This document shows, piece after piece, positions 1 through 13,440 of a stretch of DNA of 64,000 bases. Both the position numbers and the translations under genes were made by a program. Each line of letters starts with the position of its first letter. Within the stretch, counting starts at the first letter, position 1. This stretch comes from Pyrrhoderma lamaoense. Its lineage: Eukaryota; Basidiomycota; Agaricomycetes; Hymenochaetales; Hymenochaetaceae. The notes under the pieces were generated by a model, which did not search any database, had not been told where the DNA came from, and saw only the letters and a list, made by a program, of their open reading frames with translations. The stretch covers positions 868,001 to 932,000 of the forward strand of contig NBAZ01000005.1 of the NCBI GenBank assembly GCA_002794735.1, read 5' to 3'.

Positions 1-3000
1 TAAATTGACACCTTGTGCTAACTAAGTCTTCTCTTCTTCACCATACTGATTCTATTACTCTTCTGGTCTCGATTTTGGTGGCCCGTACCTTCCGTTCCGT
101 CCCTGTCGCATCCTGTCGACTGTGTTGCTATCCTGGTCTTTGTGACTAACAAACAATGGATTCGACAACATTGACAACACGCTGACGACGAATGACATTG
201 ATGACGACAACGATGATATTTTGGCTATGACAACTATAACCAAAACAATTGCTTTAAACAAACTAACAACATACACTGATGGTTCAACTTCTACGATTTA
301 CAATATCCAATACATGCCAACATCCGACGCCTACGAACTGCAACAATTGAACAAACAACTCTATTAATAAATGAATAATTATAATAGTCCTTCTGGTGGC
401 CAAATATCAGCTTACTCGGGATCTTCTTCGGGGTGTTCACGCTCGCTACCTGGGTTCTACTGCATTTCCACGTTCGTGAGCAGCGGTAAACGAATAGTTT
501 GGTAAGAGAGAGACGGAGAAGGGAGGGAGGAGAGAGAGAAAGATAGAAGGAGACCGTTTGACAAAGGAGGATAAGACCTTTTCTACGTTTCCTACATTAT
601 ACGGATCCGAGCCTTTCTCTCAAATTTCTCTTTCTTCTCTTTTTCCTGATTCCACTCTACTCTTCCTTAACCCCTCCCTCCTCCCCCTCCAAGTCACATC
701 ATCCTATCCCCTTCATCTCTTTTCCGTCTTCTTAATCCTCTTTTACATACCCTCTTCCCTTCTCCTACCGATTCTTTCACACCTCTCTTCTCTCTCTCTT
801 TTTATACTCGAATGCCCCATTGCTTAGGATATCTTTATCCTCTAAACCCACTTCTCTTCTTCTCTTTTCTCTCTTCTCGGTTCTTCTTTCTCTTCTTACT
901 TCCTCTCCCACTTCACTCAATTTTCCCCACAATTATCCGCACTCCCCTTCTTAGGTGCTTTTTTCCCTTTCGGTTATGCCTTACGTTGCTTGTGTGTATG
1001 TGTGTGTATGTGTGTGTGTGTGCGTGTGTGTGGTTTTTCTTTCGTTTCTTTTCGATTCAGTTCGAATCTTCCTATTCCTATTCCCTTTATACCTTTCGTC
1101 ATCGTTCTATTCTCTCTCTGTGTGCGTGTGTGTTTGTGGGAGAAAGAGAGAGAGAGAGAGAGTTGGTGGTGTTTTTACATGCATTTTTCGTGCCTTTTTT
1201 TCTTTTAGTCTCAGTCTCAGTCTCTGAGAGAGAGAAAACATCCATACATCCGTACATTCATACATCCATACCACATACACGTTTTCTGGTTCTGGGATCA
1301 TGTGTCAGAACATGGAGATTCGAGATCAAGCTGTGATGAGTGGGTGCGTTTGTGGAGAGGAGGGGGTGTTCAACCCGTTATAGACTTGTGGAGAGAGAAC
1401 GTGATTGTGACAAATTTACACAGAATACATACAGAGAGAAATTCATAGCCCGATAAACACTATAACTAACGCACATACATCTACGTCCTTGTCAAGTTTC
1501 TTATATTTACATTAAACACAACTGTATTTAAGTTTTTTCCTTTTCTCAAATGACTAAAATATAACTATATATAACTATAACTATCACTGGTTTTGCTCTC
1601 TCTTTCTAAAGTGTTTTCGTGTCCTGGTCCTAGCCTCTTCACTTGACAATGTTGAATGTATACCTTGTAATTCGCTCTAAGAGTTCCAGCCAAGCTTGTC
1701 TGTCCAGTCCTTCATTCCTTTCTTGACATTTCTGACCGTATATGGATTCATCATAACGAAAGGATATTAGATAAAAGACCTCAATTGAGAATGAGCGAGA
1801 CTAAGACTGATAATTGATTTTTTTATTTACAAAAAAAGAGAAACTTCATTTTTAAGTCGATATAAAGAGTTACAAGAAAAATATACAGTGAGTAAGAACA
1901 AAAAGAGAAAGAGAGAAAAACGAAGGGGTGGGAAAGGGTGGAAGGTTATAAAGCGACGTCTGCGATGCGTTGGCTTGCTAGACTGGTCGGTAGATGTCAG
2001 TCGAAGAGATCGCAGATTCAGACTTGGAGAGAATAAGAGGAACACAGAAAAGACATGGTAGAAGAGGCGAGGAACAACGGAATAGGAACAGAAGTAGACA
2101 GAGACAGAGACAGAAACAGAGTCGAGGACAGATACTTTGGAAACAGATGTCAAAAAAAGAAGTAAAGAGTAAAAAGGACAGAGTGTAAACAGACAACAGA
2201 AAACTCAATATATATACATCTCTGAGAAAGAGAGAAAGAGAAAGAGAGAGAAGAGAGAAACAAAATAGAGGATGAGACGAGATAGAAAAAGCGGAGTAGG
2301 CAGTGAGTAGGAGCAAGAGATGGATGGATGGATTGATGGGGGTGGGAATGGTGATTGCAGCTAAGATGAAGATTGAGAACTGAGTGTTATAAAAGATAAA
2401 TGGATCTGAACTGAGTTGAAGGGTACATGTTTTTGAAAGAGGGGGAGAAGATATGACATGCACGAGAGAGCGATTGAACTGAAACAAAGTGAGGTGAGGT
2501 GTAAAGGAGGTAAAAGAAGTAGAGGGGTAATAAATAACTTCAACAATGGAGTAGGGACAGCTGATGGAAGTGAGAGTGAAAAGATAGTAGGAAAAAGAAA
2601 AGAGAAATAGAAAGAAAGATGGTATGGTATACATAATACAATTATCGAAACACCAAGACAGAAAGACAAGTACACGTATGAACAGTTGAGTGGATGATGG
2701 TACGGATAGGACTGATAAACACGTCCCAATAATTAATGACCGTATTACGTATCGGTACTTTCAGATTGAAAAAAAGAGTGAGAAGAAAAAAAAGGAGAAA
2801 AGATATAGAAAAACTGAGCGCAGTAAGAAACGAGTTTAATGCTACACTATATAAAATCCGTCCCTAAACTTTCCCGTATAAGTTCTTTGATTGGGAGGAA
2901 GGGGAAGGGTAAAGGATATAAAAGAAATCAATTTGAAGCTATTATCGAACGTGACGTGTTGACGAAACGACGATAATAGTAGTAGTATCACCAAACAGAT

Positions 3001-3281
3001 GGAAAAAACAGTCAGGACAAAGCAGATTACATCGATTCGTGCGTAAAGCAGGCCTTGCAGTATTGAAGAAGTCGAAAAAAGTCGGAGAGCAAGCTTGCCA
3101 AGAAGAGACGCATTATTCGATATCGAAGTACGGTAATGTTGAAGACGGCCCCAAAGCCAAGATCATAGAGTTAAATCCAAAGCACGAACCCAAAGACGAA
3201 GACAAAAGATGATCACAAGAATAAAGGACTTTCTCTGAGCCCATATCTAGACGCTCCCTTTCCATGGGGGTAGCATCTCAT
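1..3281. other. Gene-free low-complexity stretch
   Basis: I see no supportable gene here. The stretch has many CT-rich and GA-rich tracts, which produce spurious open frames of biased composition on both strands (Ser/Leu/Phe-rich on one, Arg/Lys/Glu-rich on the other). The right end is the 3' flank of the minus-strand phosphatase gene that stops at 3282. Confidence 0.6.
991..1162. repeat. TG and GA microsatellites
   Basis: An imperfect (TG)n tract occupies about 991-1033. A second short TG tract lies near 1120-1136 and a pure (GA)n tract at about 1145-1162. A loose CATACATC-type tandem follows at about 1240-1275. These are simple sequence repeats with no coding signal. Confidence 0.85.
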
Positions 3282-6200
3282 TTAATGCAAGTACTTCTCA
3301 TTCAAACGATGCACCTCCCGCGCCAGATAGGGCCAATTCAGACTCTGCGCAAGCTCCTTCCTCAACCTATTAATCGCCGATTCTCCTCCATCCGCATTAC
3401 CATTGACTCCCACATTTCCCTTGACAGGAAGACCGCACGCTTCCGAGCAAGCTCAACTTCCCATCCACAGAGTTATACAACAACCTCATATTCGGCTGAA
3501 TAAGAACATTCAACCTCCGCGAACGCACTATCAAGTACGCATCTACGAGTGGCATCTCTAAATGCTTCATCACATACGCAATCTGATGTCCCCGAGAAAA
3601 CACCGTCAGTGAGTTAATAGTTGGGTATTGAGATATAAAAAGAGATTACTGACCGTGACGGTCGCACTCCTTGAAACGCCTACTCTACAATGCACAAGCA
3701 CCTTCCCTCCTTCAAGTCTGGCTTTCTCGATCCAATCGCATATCGGCTCAAGCTGGTGCTGCAGACTATCGATGCCATCATCACATACACCCTTGATATC
3801 CAACACCTTGATACGACCTTCACGCTCCTCCATCCACAAGGAACCCATTCCCCGGGTCCTCGTCCAGCTACAAGGTGATATCCACCAGAAGAAGAGTCGG
3901 AAGCGATATTAGCAGGAGGGACTAGGGCGCATTCCCCAACAGAGACGACGTGCGTTATGCCAAGTGCGTGAAGCATGTAAGCATTCTGTGCATGATTTCT
4001 GTTTATCATTGCAAGCAGACAAGGTAACGAAGAAGAAAACGGAAAACGTTGACTATATCAGTAACACTAATAAAAACAGACTATAATGATTAACACTTAC
4101 AGATTTCCCAGGTACAAAAATGGTAACACTCGACTCGGGAAGCTGCCGTCAAACCTTGGGTCGTTAAACCAAGTTTGGTGGTCGATATGAGGAGGTAAGT
4201 TCGGACTTGTCTGCGCTCGTGGGCGTCTGTGAGGTACTGTTGGAGGTACCAATTGCATCGGGATCTGAGAAGAGGGTGCGGGTACTGAGAACTCTCCATG
4301 ACCTTGACTTGGGACAATAACAGGAGGAGCAGACGTTGAATCATGTCCATTACCGTTATATCCATAACTTCCGCCTGACAAAGGGGAAACAGAAGACATG
4401 GGATAACTAATAGAGTTCCTCGGAGAACGTGCATACGGGTGTGACGCCCCCGTTTCGCGAGTATGGGATTGTGTATGTGTCTCCCTCTCCCATTCCCAAT
4501 TCTGATCAAAATGACTCCATTGTTGCTGTTGTGCTCGAGAGTTCCAACTGGCATGACCACGGTCCACCCGAGTGAGATTTAGCGGAGCAGTGCTGTACGA
4601 AGCATACGCAGCACCTCCTCTCACACCACCTATCGCTGCTCTCTCCTTCTCTAATTGGCTCTCGACCCTCTTCAGTACACCAACATCAGTATGATATACG
4701 AAGAACGACCTTTCTTTTTCAACTTGCATCTCCAAGTATGCACCAGGCAGATCAAGTCCTCTCTCTTTCATCAACACACAAAGCGCCAGAATACTACTCT
4801 CGGTATAACCGTCACTGCTGTAGATCAATATCTTCTTTGGTCGGGTCGAAGGCGGGTTTTGGACAGGAGCAAGGATCCCAGAGAGGAAGTTTAGGAATGG
4901 AGTAAGCTGCCACATAGTATAAGCATAACCTGGCGGAGAAGCAGGGAAAGTGAAGTGAACTATGTGAGAAGCAGAGGGTGGGGGTCGAGGTCTCCTTCCT
5001 CCACCTCTCGATGTTCTTCTCTTACGCGGTATAGTGGAACCATGATGGCCGTCTTCCCCGTCTTCATTCTCCTCTCTGTACCTTTTGGCAGACCAGAGTG
5101 CATCGAGGGCGGCCAGGTGCGTCTCAGCTGCTCGTATTTGATCTGCAGATGGTAAAGGAGCAGGATCCCGACACTCAATACAAACATCATAACCCATGGG
5201 ATTATCCGAGCTATCGAATGGATCCTCGTCGTCTTCATCGACTCCTTCCATAGTGACATCATTCTTGTCTTCATCTTGCGCATCCCATTCTCCATCTTCC
5301 AATTGATTCTTCTCTCCTTGGCGTTCGTCATTCTCATAGTGGTCCTTCTCCTCATAGTGAGCACTAACACCACTCAACAGCTTGATGGAACTCTTCTCTT
5401 TCTCACCCCTTGTCGTTCTCTTCTTTTTATACGTCGGAACTGGAACAGGCACATCACTTACATTTCCCAAGTACACCAAATTTTCCAAGATAGCAGTAGC
5501 CTTTGTCAAGTCACGCATTTCATCACGCTCCCGTTGAGCAAAATCAATTACGGGTAAAATGGTATCATGAATGTTGATGACGTTCTTGTTTCCCGATAGA
5601 GACGGCGACGATGTCGGCGAAGTCACAGACGTTTCATTTGACGCCTCATGCCTATTATAGCTGGATCCAGTAGAGTTTGACGTGTCATCAAGCTTCGTCA
5701 CACCCTCAACGGGATATACACCCGTAGAAGTGAAGACGCTTTCTTCATCGTAGTACATTGTCCCTGGTTCAGGCAGACGGTTCACTAACCATGGCGCCTT
5801 CTGAGCAAGAACATGCAATGAATCAGTCAACACAAACACATTGTATGCAACGAGGTAGGCACGTGGGCGATCCCCCTTGTTGGTGACACCATTGCTCGAC
5901 CCCGTATTCGAAGATGCAGACGAGGAAGACGACTCTCTTGACAAGAGTGGAGAAACGCGTCCATCTGTTGAACCAGACCTAGAGGCAGTACTATCCTTGC
6001 AATAGTTGATTACCCTCACAGCATCTTGTTCGTCATCGGCGGTAACTTGACCATAGCCACTATGACGGATCCAAATGACTTCAACACCGGCGTCTTCGTA
6101 TCTCTTCTTTCTCTCAGCCGCCTTCGTTCAATAGCAATTTTGAACTTCTCAGCTAGAGATAGAGCAGCACGCGTTGCATTTGGAGATGCACTTGTGCTAA

Positions 6201-8046
6201 ATATAACGATATCCGATAGTGTCGCGTATATTGGCTAAGTGGCAAATTAATATAGATAGAAGGGTTAAGAAAACGGCTCGTAAGTAAAGTATATTCTTCA
6301 AATTTGTGCAAAGACACCACAATCATAAGATTTATTCGATTAGTATCACCCAATAAATGCGTATACGTCCACTTTCTGATCCCCCCTCTACCTGCCCCTC
6401 GAGAATCTACACACGTCTGATCTTTTCTGTTCGAGAAGTACAGCCTCCATTCACGCACATATAGAAGAAGCATTGTGACACATCAAACCGACACTGGGTG
6501 ATAGAAGAAAAAGGGGGTGACAAGGCAGAATGAGAAACTCACCACTTGAATACCAAAATTGCGCAAGCTAATACCGTCAGGGACTTTAGGAGGCAAAAAC
6601 ATATAACCACCGTCTTGAGGATCGGTCGTCAGTAGATCGTTAGCACGGAAAGACGAAGTGACTGTCAGGCGCTTTAGGGCCCCTTCTATTTTTGATTCGG
6701 CAACAGGATTCTCGTCGAGGCATAGGCTGCTGTCTAGTGAGTTGCATTGCACGTCTGATGTGGGTTTAAGAGTGGCATTTGTTGCTGTACCCTCGACGTT
6801 TTGGGATTGTAATGGAGAAACGGAAGCAGCAGACACAGCAGGTATACACTCATCAATAGAGATATCTGTACAGGGACTAGTACACGGAGTTGTCAAAACA
6901 GTAGAAGAGCCGGTTTCTGCTGGAGAATATGCGGTTGGAGAATCGGAATCTGCTTCCGAGTTACAAGAGTCTGGTCTGCTGAACACTGAGATCTTTGATG
7001 TGACCGACACTTGATGCGGTGGTAGAATAGCTTGCGCTTGTTCCAAAGCCAAAGTTGGAATGAGCTGAATCTGATGCAGAGGTGGACGTAGAAGAAGAAG
7101 AAGAAGTGGATTCTGATGTTGTTACAGAGGATGTTGATAAGCGACGGTCGTAAGAAGCGTCTTCTTGGGGTATGTCTAAAGAAGCGGGAGAGGAAACAGA
7201 AGATGGAAACCTGATGGTATGACTCGCGAGGTGGACGTTCCCATTGCCTGTGTGATGATGTGACGTATCTTGGGCTGAGGTGAAGTATGACGAGTGGTGC
7301 GACCCGGTCGTAATCGCAATAGGTGCTGTTGCTGGTTTGCGCAGCGCCTGCGGGTGCATATGCGTCCCCTCTTGGGCAGTAGGTCCAAGGTCATGACTAC
7401 TGCAAGTGGCATACGCTTTCCCTTCAGACTCGTCGACATCCATCAGTTCCCCGTCCTCACTCTCGTCCTGCTCATACTCGTCATATTCAAACTCAAAGTC
7501 CTCGTCGTCGTCAAATTCCACATCCTGCCCTTGACCATGTGTACGGGTACGGGTATCTGCTTGGCGTTCGTCATCGTCGCACGCGACCCAGATAAGGCCC
7601 CGATATTCCGGAACTTTGACGACGTTATGAAGAGCAGAGCGCGGAGGATATGCGCCCCAAGAGGCGCCTTCTGCTTCTTCTGCGGAAGAAGCGTCTGGAG
7701 TCGAAGAAGGGGGACGACGGGTACCTAGATCAAGACCACTCGATGCCGCGAAGAACGAGTTTTGAGCAAAGTTGTCGCCTTCGAGACCATGAAGGAATGG
7801 AAAGAGAACAGAGTCAGGGACGTCACTTGTGATGTGAGCGAGGTGCACGTCTGCAAAAGTGGACGCGTCTATTGAACGTATTGGTTGGTGAGGCATTGGA
7901 CGGGGGAGAAGGACGGGCAGCGAGCGTATATTAGGAGTGGAAGCATACTGGGACTGCGAAGGTGTATGTTGCTGCTGCTGTTGTTGTCCTTGTCCTTCTT
8001 GTTGTCCTTGTTCTTGTTGTTGTCCTTGTTGTTGTTGAGCAGTCAT
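3282..8046 (-). CDS. PPS1: Dual-specificity phosphatase, Pps1-like
   Basis: Likely a large fungal dual-specificity phosphatase of the yeast Pps1 type, which removes phosphate from Tyr and Ser/Thr and acts in cell-cycle and stress signalling. The start at 8046 opens a Gln/Gly-rich tract, followed by the conserved N-terminal part (SIDASTFADVHLAHITSDVP). The middle has an acidic region and a segment reading ILIYSSDGYTESSILALCVL. The catalytic domain has FLPFLYLGNL (about 4100) and, after an intron, the intact signature HCRVGVSRSATVT (about 3660-3700). The product ends NWPYLAREVHRLNEKYLH. A 55-base intron inside the Ser-rich tract (about 7073-7127) explains one frame change. Others cannot be introns: near 6105, 3850-3853, 3472 and 3433 one base seems to be missing each time. 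The family call is firm; whether the gene is intact depends on those bases. Confidence 0.85.
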
Positions 8047-11000
8047 AACTCGTCGTCACTCGTGTCGGCGTCAATGAATAGTAACGAGATGAGGAGAGGA
8101 TGCCTTGGGAGAGAGTGTGTAGAGGCAGAGAGTCGGAGTAGGCAAATGAGGAAGCGGCGAAAGTTAGTGACTGCGTCGATGCCCCGGACTTTAGATAGGG
8201 AATGAATGGGTAGAGAGGCGTGAGAAGATGGTACCGAGTTGGAACTATCGACGGGCGACGAACGAATTCTGTTCAGAAAATACATTCGCTCTGACCAGTG
8301 ACCAACCGCATTTCCCGGGGTCCCTCTCCCCGTCACAGTTGTCACAGTGACGACCCGTGACTGATTGTATAGAGACCATCAGTTGTCTCAACGTGAGCCG
8401 AAGAAGTAGGCATCTGACGATGAATGAATGAATGATGCTATCAGCCCTGGCCTCTGCACTTGGCGTGCTCGACTCGAGTATACGCTCCTCCTCCTCCCTC
8501 TCCTCACTCTCCCAGCTGCCGATGGCTCGCTCACCCGGAACCTTCTTCTTCTTCTTCTTCTTCTTCATTCTCCCACACTCCTTCTTCTTCTTCTCGCTCA
8601 ATCCCCGTCAAGCAAGTGGATCTCTCCTCTCTTTCTCTGCCTCATGCCCTCTTTGCCTCCTCCTCACCCCCTCTTCCTTTCTTCTCTTTCGTGTACTATC
8701 CCGAGCTTCTTCTCCCTTCTCTACAGTAAATAATTATGAATAATGCTACAATTGTTATAACGATATTTTGATTCCGATACGTTCTCTCCTCTCTCTCTCT
8801 CTATCGCATTCGTATTATCCGAATCCCGGTCCCTGAGGCTCGTCAATCCCCTTCTCATCATCGTCATCATTCATTCAATTTTGCGTCTTTCGTCTAATCT
8901 GCACATCTCATTTCATCTCTTTCCTTCCCCCTTCCCCCTTTTTTTTCTCCTATAAACCTTCTTTACATATCAATGACGGCAACACACACACACATAATCT
9001 CCAAACAATGTTCAAGTAAATAAATAATAACAATAATGCATACAGATAATCGAGATCAAAAAGGACGGCAAATCCTCAAGTCTTGCGTCTGCGTCTTGCA
9101 TCGCTCCTTGAATCTAAACTAAACTAGGTAGGACTAAACTATAATCATCAAATCAACCTCCCCCTCTTCTCTCATAGACTAGGTCTAGGCCCCTTATCCT
9201 ATCCAATCCTATCTACCGCACACCCAACCCCCTCCATATCCTATATCCATATCTATACATACTCCATTTACCTTCCTCCCTTTCTATCTGTGCCCCAGCC
9301 ACTGCCACTGCATCCCCTCCTTCACCCCCCCCCTCGTTTTTCTTCCTCTCTCCCTCTCCCTCTTTACCCTTACTTTGGTGAACACAGCACTCAGCACTCA
9401 GCACTCAGCACAGCAACTGGAACGTTGCACTTTGAGCTTGTCTAGAATTAGTATATGTATTATAAACCTCTATGACTCTGTCCAGAGCCCTCTCATGTAT
9501 CTTATCGTCTATATCGATTAAGATCCTCAACGGACTCGGACAAAAGATAGAGAGAAGGGACCGGGGGGCGGGGGAGGGGAGGGATAAAGACTGAAAGAGG
9601 AGTGGTTGGGTTCTTGTCGTTACTTTTAAATACAGTGCACATCGCACATCGCACGTCGCACGTCATTCATTCATTTCCTACTTATCACTTATTGTCCAAC
9701 GCTCGTCTTTTTAATCGATTCATATCTTTCTATCTGCCTATCTACCTATATGCCTATATGCCTACTCGCCCGCTCCTCTCTAGACGTCCAGTCAAAAGAC
9801 TCTGATATTCTTCTTTCTTTCATCTTTTGTTGGGATGGAGAGGAGGAAGGGAGGGGGAGGTAGGACGTGGGTGACAAAAGGGAGTCGGGGACTTTGCTTA
9901 AAGTTTAGTTTTAGAGTTACTACCTTCTATATAGGCACTATCACTTGTATCTTTGTATTATATGCATTGCTTTGGTGTGTTCGCTATGTATTGTAATTAT
10001 ATGTGTTTTGTATTTATGTTGTGCATCACGTACGTATGTACAGGGGGGGGGGGGTCAGCATCACCACGCATATGCACATGTGCGTATCTACATGTATAAC
10101 TTAAGTATAAGCACCAGATGCTCCGTGAACCCTCCTCGAGCTGTATCAGTATATCAGTATATACTTGTTAACAAAGACAACAACAAAAATAACGACAACA
10201 ATGACAACAAAGGTTGTTGACTACGCTAACCCCTCTCCCAACTCCCAACTCTGAATTTGGTACCCGGAGGGAAAGAAGAGTGATCTCAACCCCGATCAAC
10301 AAATCAAACAAATCAAACAAATCAAACGAATTAACGATGATTATGATGGCAATATAAATTTAATACCCCCTCCTCTCCTCTGCCCCACTTTTTCTCTTAT
10401 CATTCAATTCAATTTATTACTTGTTTAACTTATTTTATTCTGTTCAATAAGATTTAAGATTTAGGATGAGCGGGACGCATGATACGTGATACATCAATCT
10501 ATACAATTACTAATTTATTAATTTGTTATTTTGTTATAGAGAGCGGAGAGCGGAAAGACGGGAAGATGGGATAGGACGCGGTAACAATCTAAATAACTCA
10601 AGATTTAAGACCCTAAGACTTAGACTTTGACGTATCCCAATCCCAATCAATTGAACATTATCGAATATAAACAAATAAACACGAGTGGAGAAAAATTGGA
10701 TGTTATTAATTTAGATTGGGTACATGATGTAGAAGAATCACAATGCACAATGCTCAGTGCATAGTGCATAGTGCGCGTGTACGACTTGTCCCTTTGACGT
10801 TAACTCAACTCCGTGATTTCTGATATTTTGGGGCTTGGGTGTATTAAGCGTACTTGCGTGCGTATGTTAGAAATATCATATGTTTAATGTACATGTTTTG
10901 TTACTTTTCGTTTCCACGCATTGCTATAGGCTGCCTTCTCCTCCTCTCTTTCCTCGTGGTGATGATTGGTTATCGTCTATGGTGGAGACTTTGGTGGATA

Positions 11001-13440
11001 CTGCCCTGTCTGCCTGTCTGCCTTTCTCCCTTGAATCCAATCTTTCATTTTTCTTTCTTTCAAAACATTTCACACTCCTCTTCTTCCACCGGATTACTGA
11101 TATATATACAATGAAGTAAGTAGTTATCGAGTATTGGAAAAGGGAGTTTGTCTATGGTCACCATTTTTCAGTTCGTCATCTCGACGTTGAACAAGGCCTA
11201 GGTTTGGTTCAGACTAAGAAGATGGAAAATATGTGTTTTATACACAGAACACAAAAAAAAATCAAGATGGGGGGTAAGACATAGATGAATTACTTTTAAC
11301 TTTTATTCTGATTCTACAAATGGAAAACGAATGTTTGCGAGTGAGTAAACGGCGTACTGAGTACTTGTTGATGGGTCTATCTCACTTCGTCACTTGGCAA
11401 TAAGAAAAACAAGATTGTTTTTCCATGATACAGCTAGTAGTAATTTATCGCCTAGAGGGGGAAGTGTACCACGCATACTTATACAGCAGAAAACAAGTCT
11501 ACGACTAAGCACTCGAGTTTCGTGTCAGAACATCCCTTTCCCCCTCCCCCCTCTCTCTCTCCTCCTATTAGAAGGGGGGGGGGATGTTATATATGTAAGT
11601 ACAAGTACAAGTACAAGTTATGGTTATAGTTATAAATAGGCCACTCGCTCACTTAGGCCACGGATATTTCGGTAACACCCAAACTCTGATTTATCGGGAT
11701 CGAAAATCCGAAACATTTAGTGAGTATGTCACGAGAGGAGGTTTAGGAATCAGGAGCGAAAGCACTCGTATGACCGGCCAGGCGAGAGTGGAACTTATAG
11801 GGGTGGGGGGGGGTGGGAAATCAGAGAGTAGCGGAGTGATTGTGAGATGTATCTTGACTTTTTTTTGAAAATAGAATAAGACGAAGACATATAGGATATG
11901 CTTTGAATTGTCGGTTTTTGATGGAGTTTATGGAGGGATGTTATTCACTCCCCCTGTTCATTCCTTGGTATGGCTATGTGATGCTTATACGTATGTTTTC
12001 TTGGGACTTACGTTGACAGGTCGTTATTAATGAGCCCTTGATGATATGTTTCACTCATGTCAACAAGAAGATGAGATTAACACGAAAAGTCGTCAATATT
12101 AATAGAATTGCGCGTAAACATAAGGAGAACTTCTATTAATAGGCTGCACACTTAACCAACAAAAAATGTGTTGATCATGGGGTTCTGGTCGTTACGGATC
12201 TTGGACTTTGAATTATTTGGAGGGGAAAGGGATCGTTCGTCTTAGGGAATGATCTGAAATCGGTACCGAGTGATTTAGATGTCTCACTCAAGTGGCCCTT
12301 CAGTAAGACGATTTCGGATCGCTTGCTCCCCCCTCCCCTGTGCTTAAGTACTTCGTCCACCAAGTCTGAAATGGATAGGAGAGTGAGTAAAGAGTCGTTG
12401 AGTCGGACTTTCTTTAGTGAAAAGATCTGACGAAATTTTCGGGGTGATATACATGTCACTATGGTGGAGTTTATTCATATGGCTAGGCAATACAACATCT
12501 AGAGGAGGGGTATTTGTTCTATCGTTTATTTTCCAACTTTTCTATGGAGAGAATGTTGAATAACTCGTTCATCTGAGCTTTCTTATTGATTTTGTTCGGT
12601 TTAAAGTTATGTACACGCATGGGTCACAAGTTACTCGGCTGCCGGGTAATATTGAAGACTTTGTTGTTGAAGGATAGATGATCCCAATGACCCTTGTTGT
12701 GATAGATTATTACGAGCCCTGAGTAAACAAGTACTTTATCAACTTTTAATTTTTGTTTATTCTAGAGCTCCTTTTGTGTTTACCGTTGGAGATTAGATTA
12801 CTAGCTTACAGATTATGTTGATTCCGTAATGCATGAGACCTGTCTGGTGGATATATCTAATAATAAATATCCAAGTGAATGAAATTCCACGTAGTGTGAT
12901 GTCTTAAATCTAAAAATAGGGGCTTATTGAGGTATGAAGGGAACACACAAGAACTTGAGCAAGTACATTTATACATGCAAGTTTTCTTTAAAATCCAGGA
13001 AAAAGCGAGGGGTGGATACAATAATACGTACCAAGTTTTGATATGTTTGTGCACGGGAGTGGTGGGGACTCGCCTCGTGGCTTAAGATTTGCCCGCCGAG
13101 GGAATGGGAAAGCAAGGAATTTTCGACGAATTCATTTCTCGACGAAACTCTGTCTTGATCCACGACGAGCAAATACGTCTTGCGCAGCCTACTACACAAC
13201 GATATTTTTTTTAACTTTAACCCGCTGGCTGCTCGTGAATCTCTTTTGAAGCCGTCGCATCTCCGTCGCCTATCAAACGGCCATCAACAGCGCATCACCC
13301 GCACGCACACATTCACACCCAAGCTAACCTGGCAAAAGGCAAAAACTCACGAGCGGATCGGTTAAAATATTCATTTTACAACGACAAAACGTCTATTCCA
13401 ACTTTTACTTAAACCATCTTTTCTCTTTTCTTTTGCCTCC
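8047..13440. other. Long gene-free stretch between divergent genes
   Basis: This 5.4 kb lies between the start of the minus-strand phosphatase and the plus-strand RhoGAP gene. I found no convincing gene or tRNA. It contains CT-rich tracts, a run of 12 G at 10043-10054, a run of 10 G at 11574-11583, a short (AATCAAAC)n tandem at about 10300-10328 and several small AT-rich patches. It probably holds the promoters and long leaders of both flanking genes. The predicted frames inside are short and of biased composition. Confidence 0.5.
8542..8566. repeat. (CTT)n microsatellite
   Basis: A pure CTT repeat of about eight units lies upstream of the phosphatase start, with a shorter copy just downstream (about 8581-8592). 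It sits in the likely 5' leader or promoter of that gene. Confidence 0.85.

Noticed and set aside
812..1336. 174-residue plus-strand open frame
   Set aside because: It is built from CT-rich and TG-repeat DNA, is Phe/Leu/Ser/Val-Cys biased, and has no motif.
7073..7127. Frame change inside the Ser-rich part of the phosphatase as another missing base
   Set aside because: A 55-base GT-AG intron (GTAACA to CATCAG) joins STSS to IQLIPTLALEQAQ in frame, so no base need be missing.
7294..7728. 144-residue open frame opposite the phosphatase gene
   Set aside because: It is antisense to a clearly coding exon of the phosphatase and has no recognisable domain.
10740..10800. TGCACAATGC/TGCATAGTGC short repeats as a regulatory array
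   Set aside because: There are only a few imperfect units with no spacing pattern, so they are more likely simple repeat drift.
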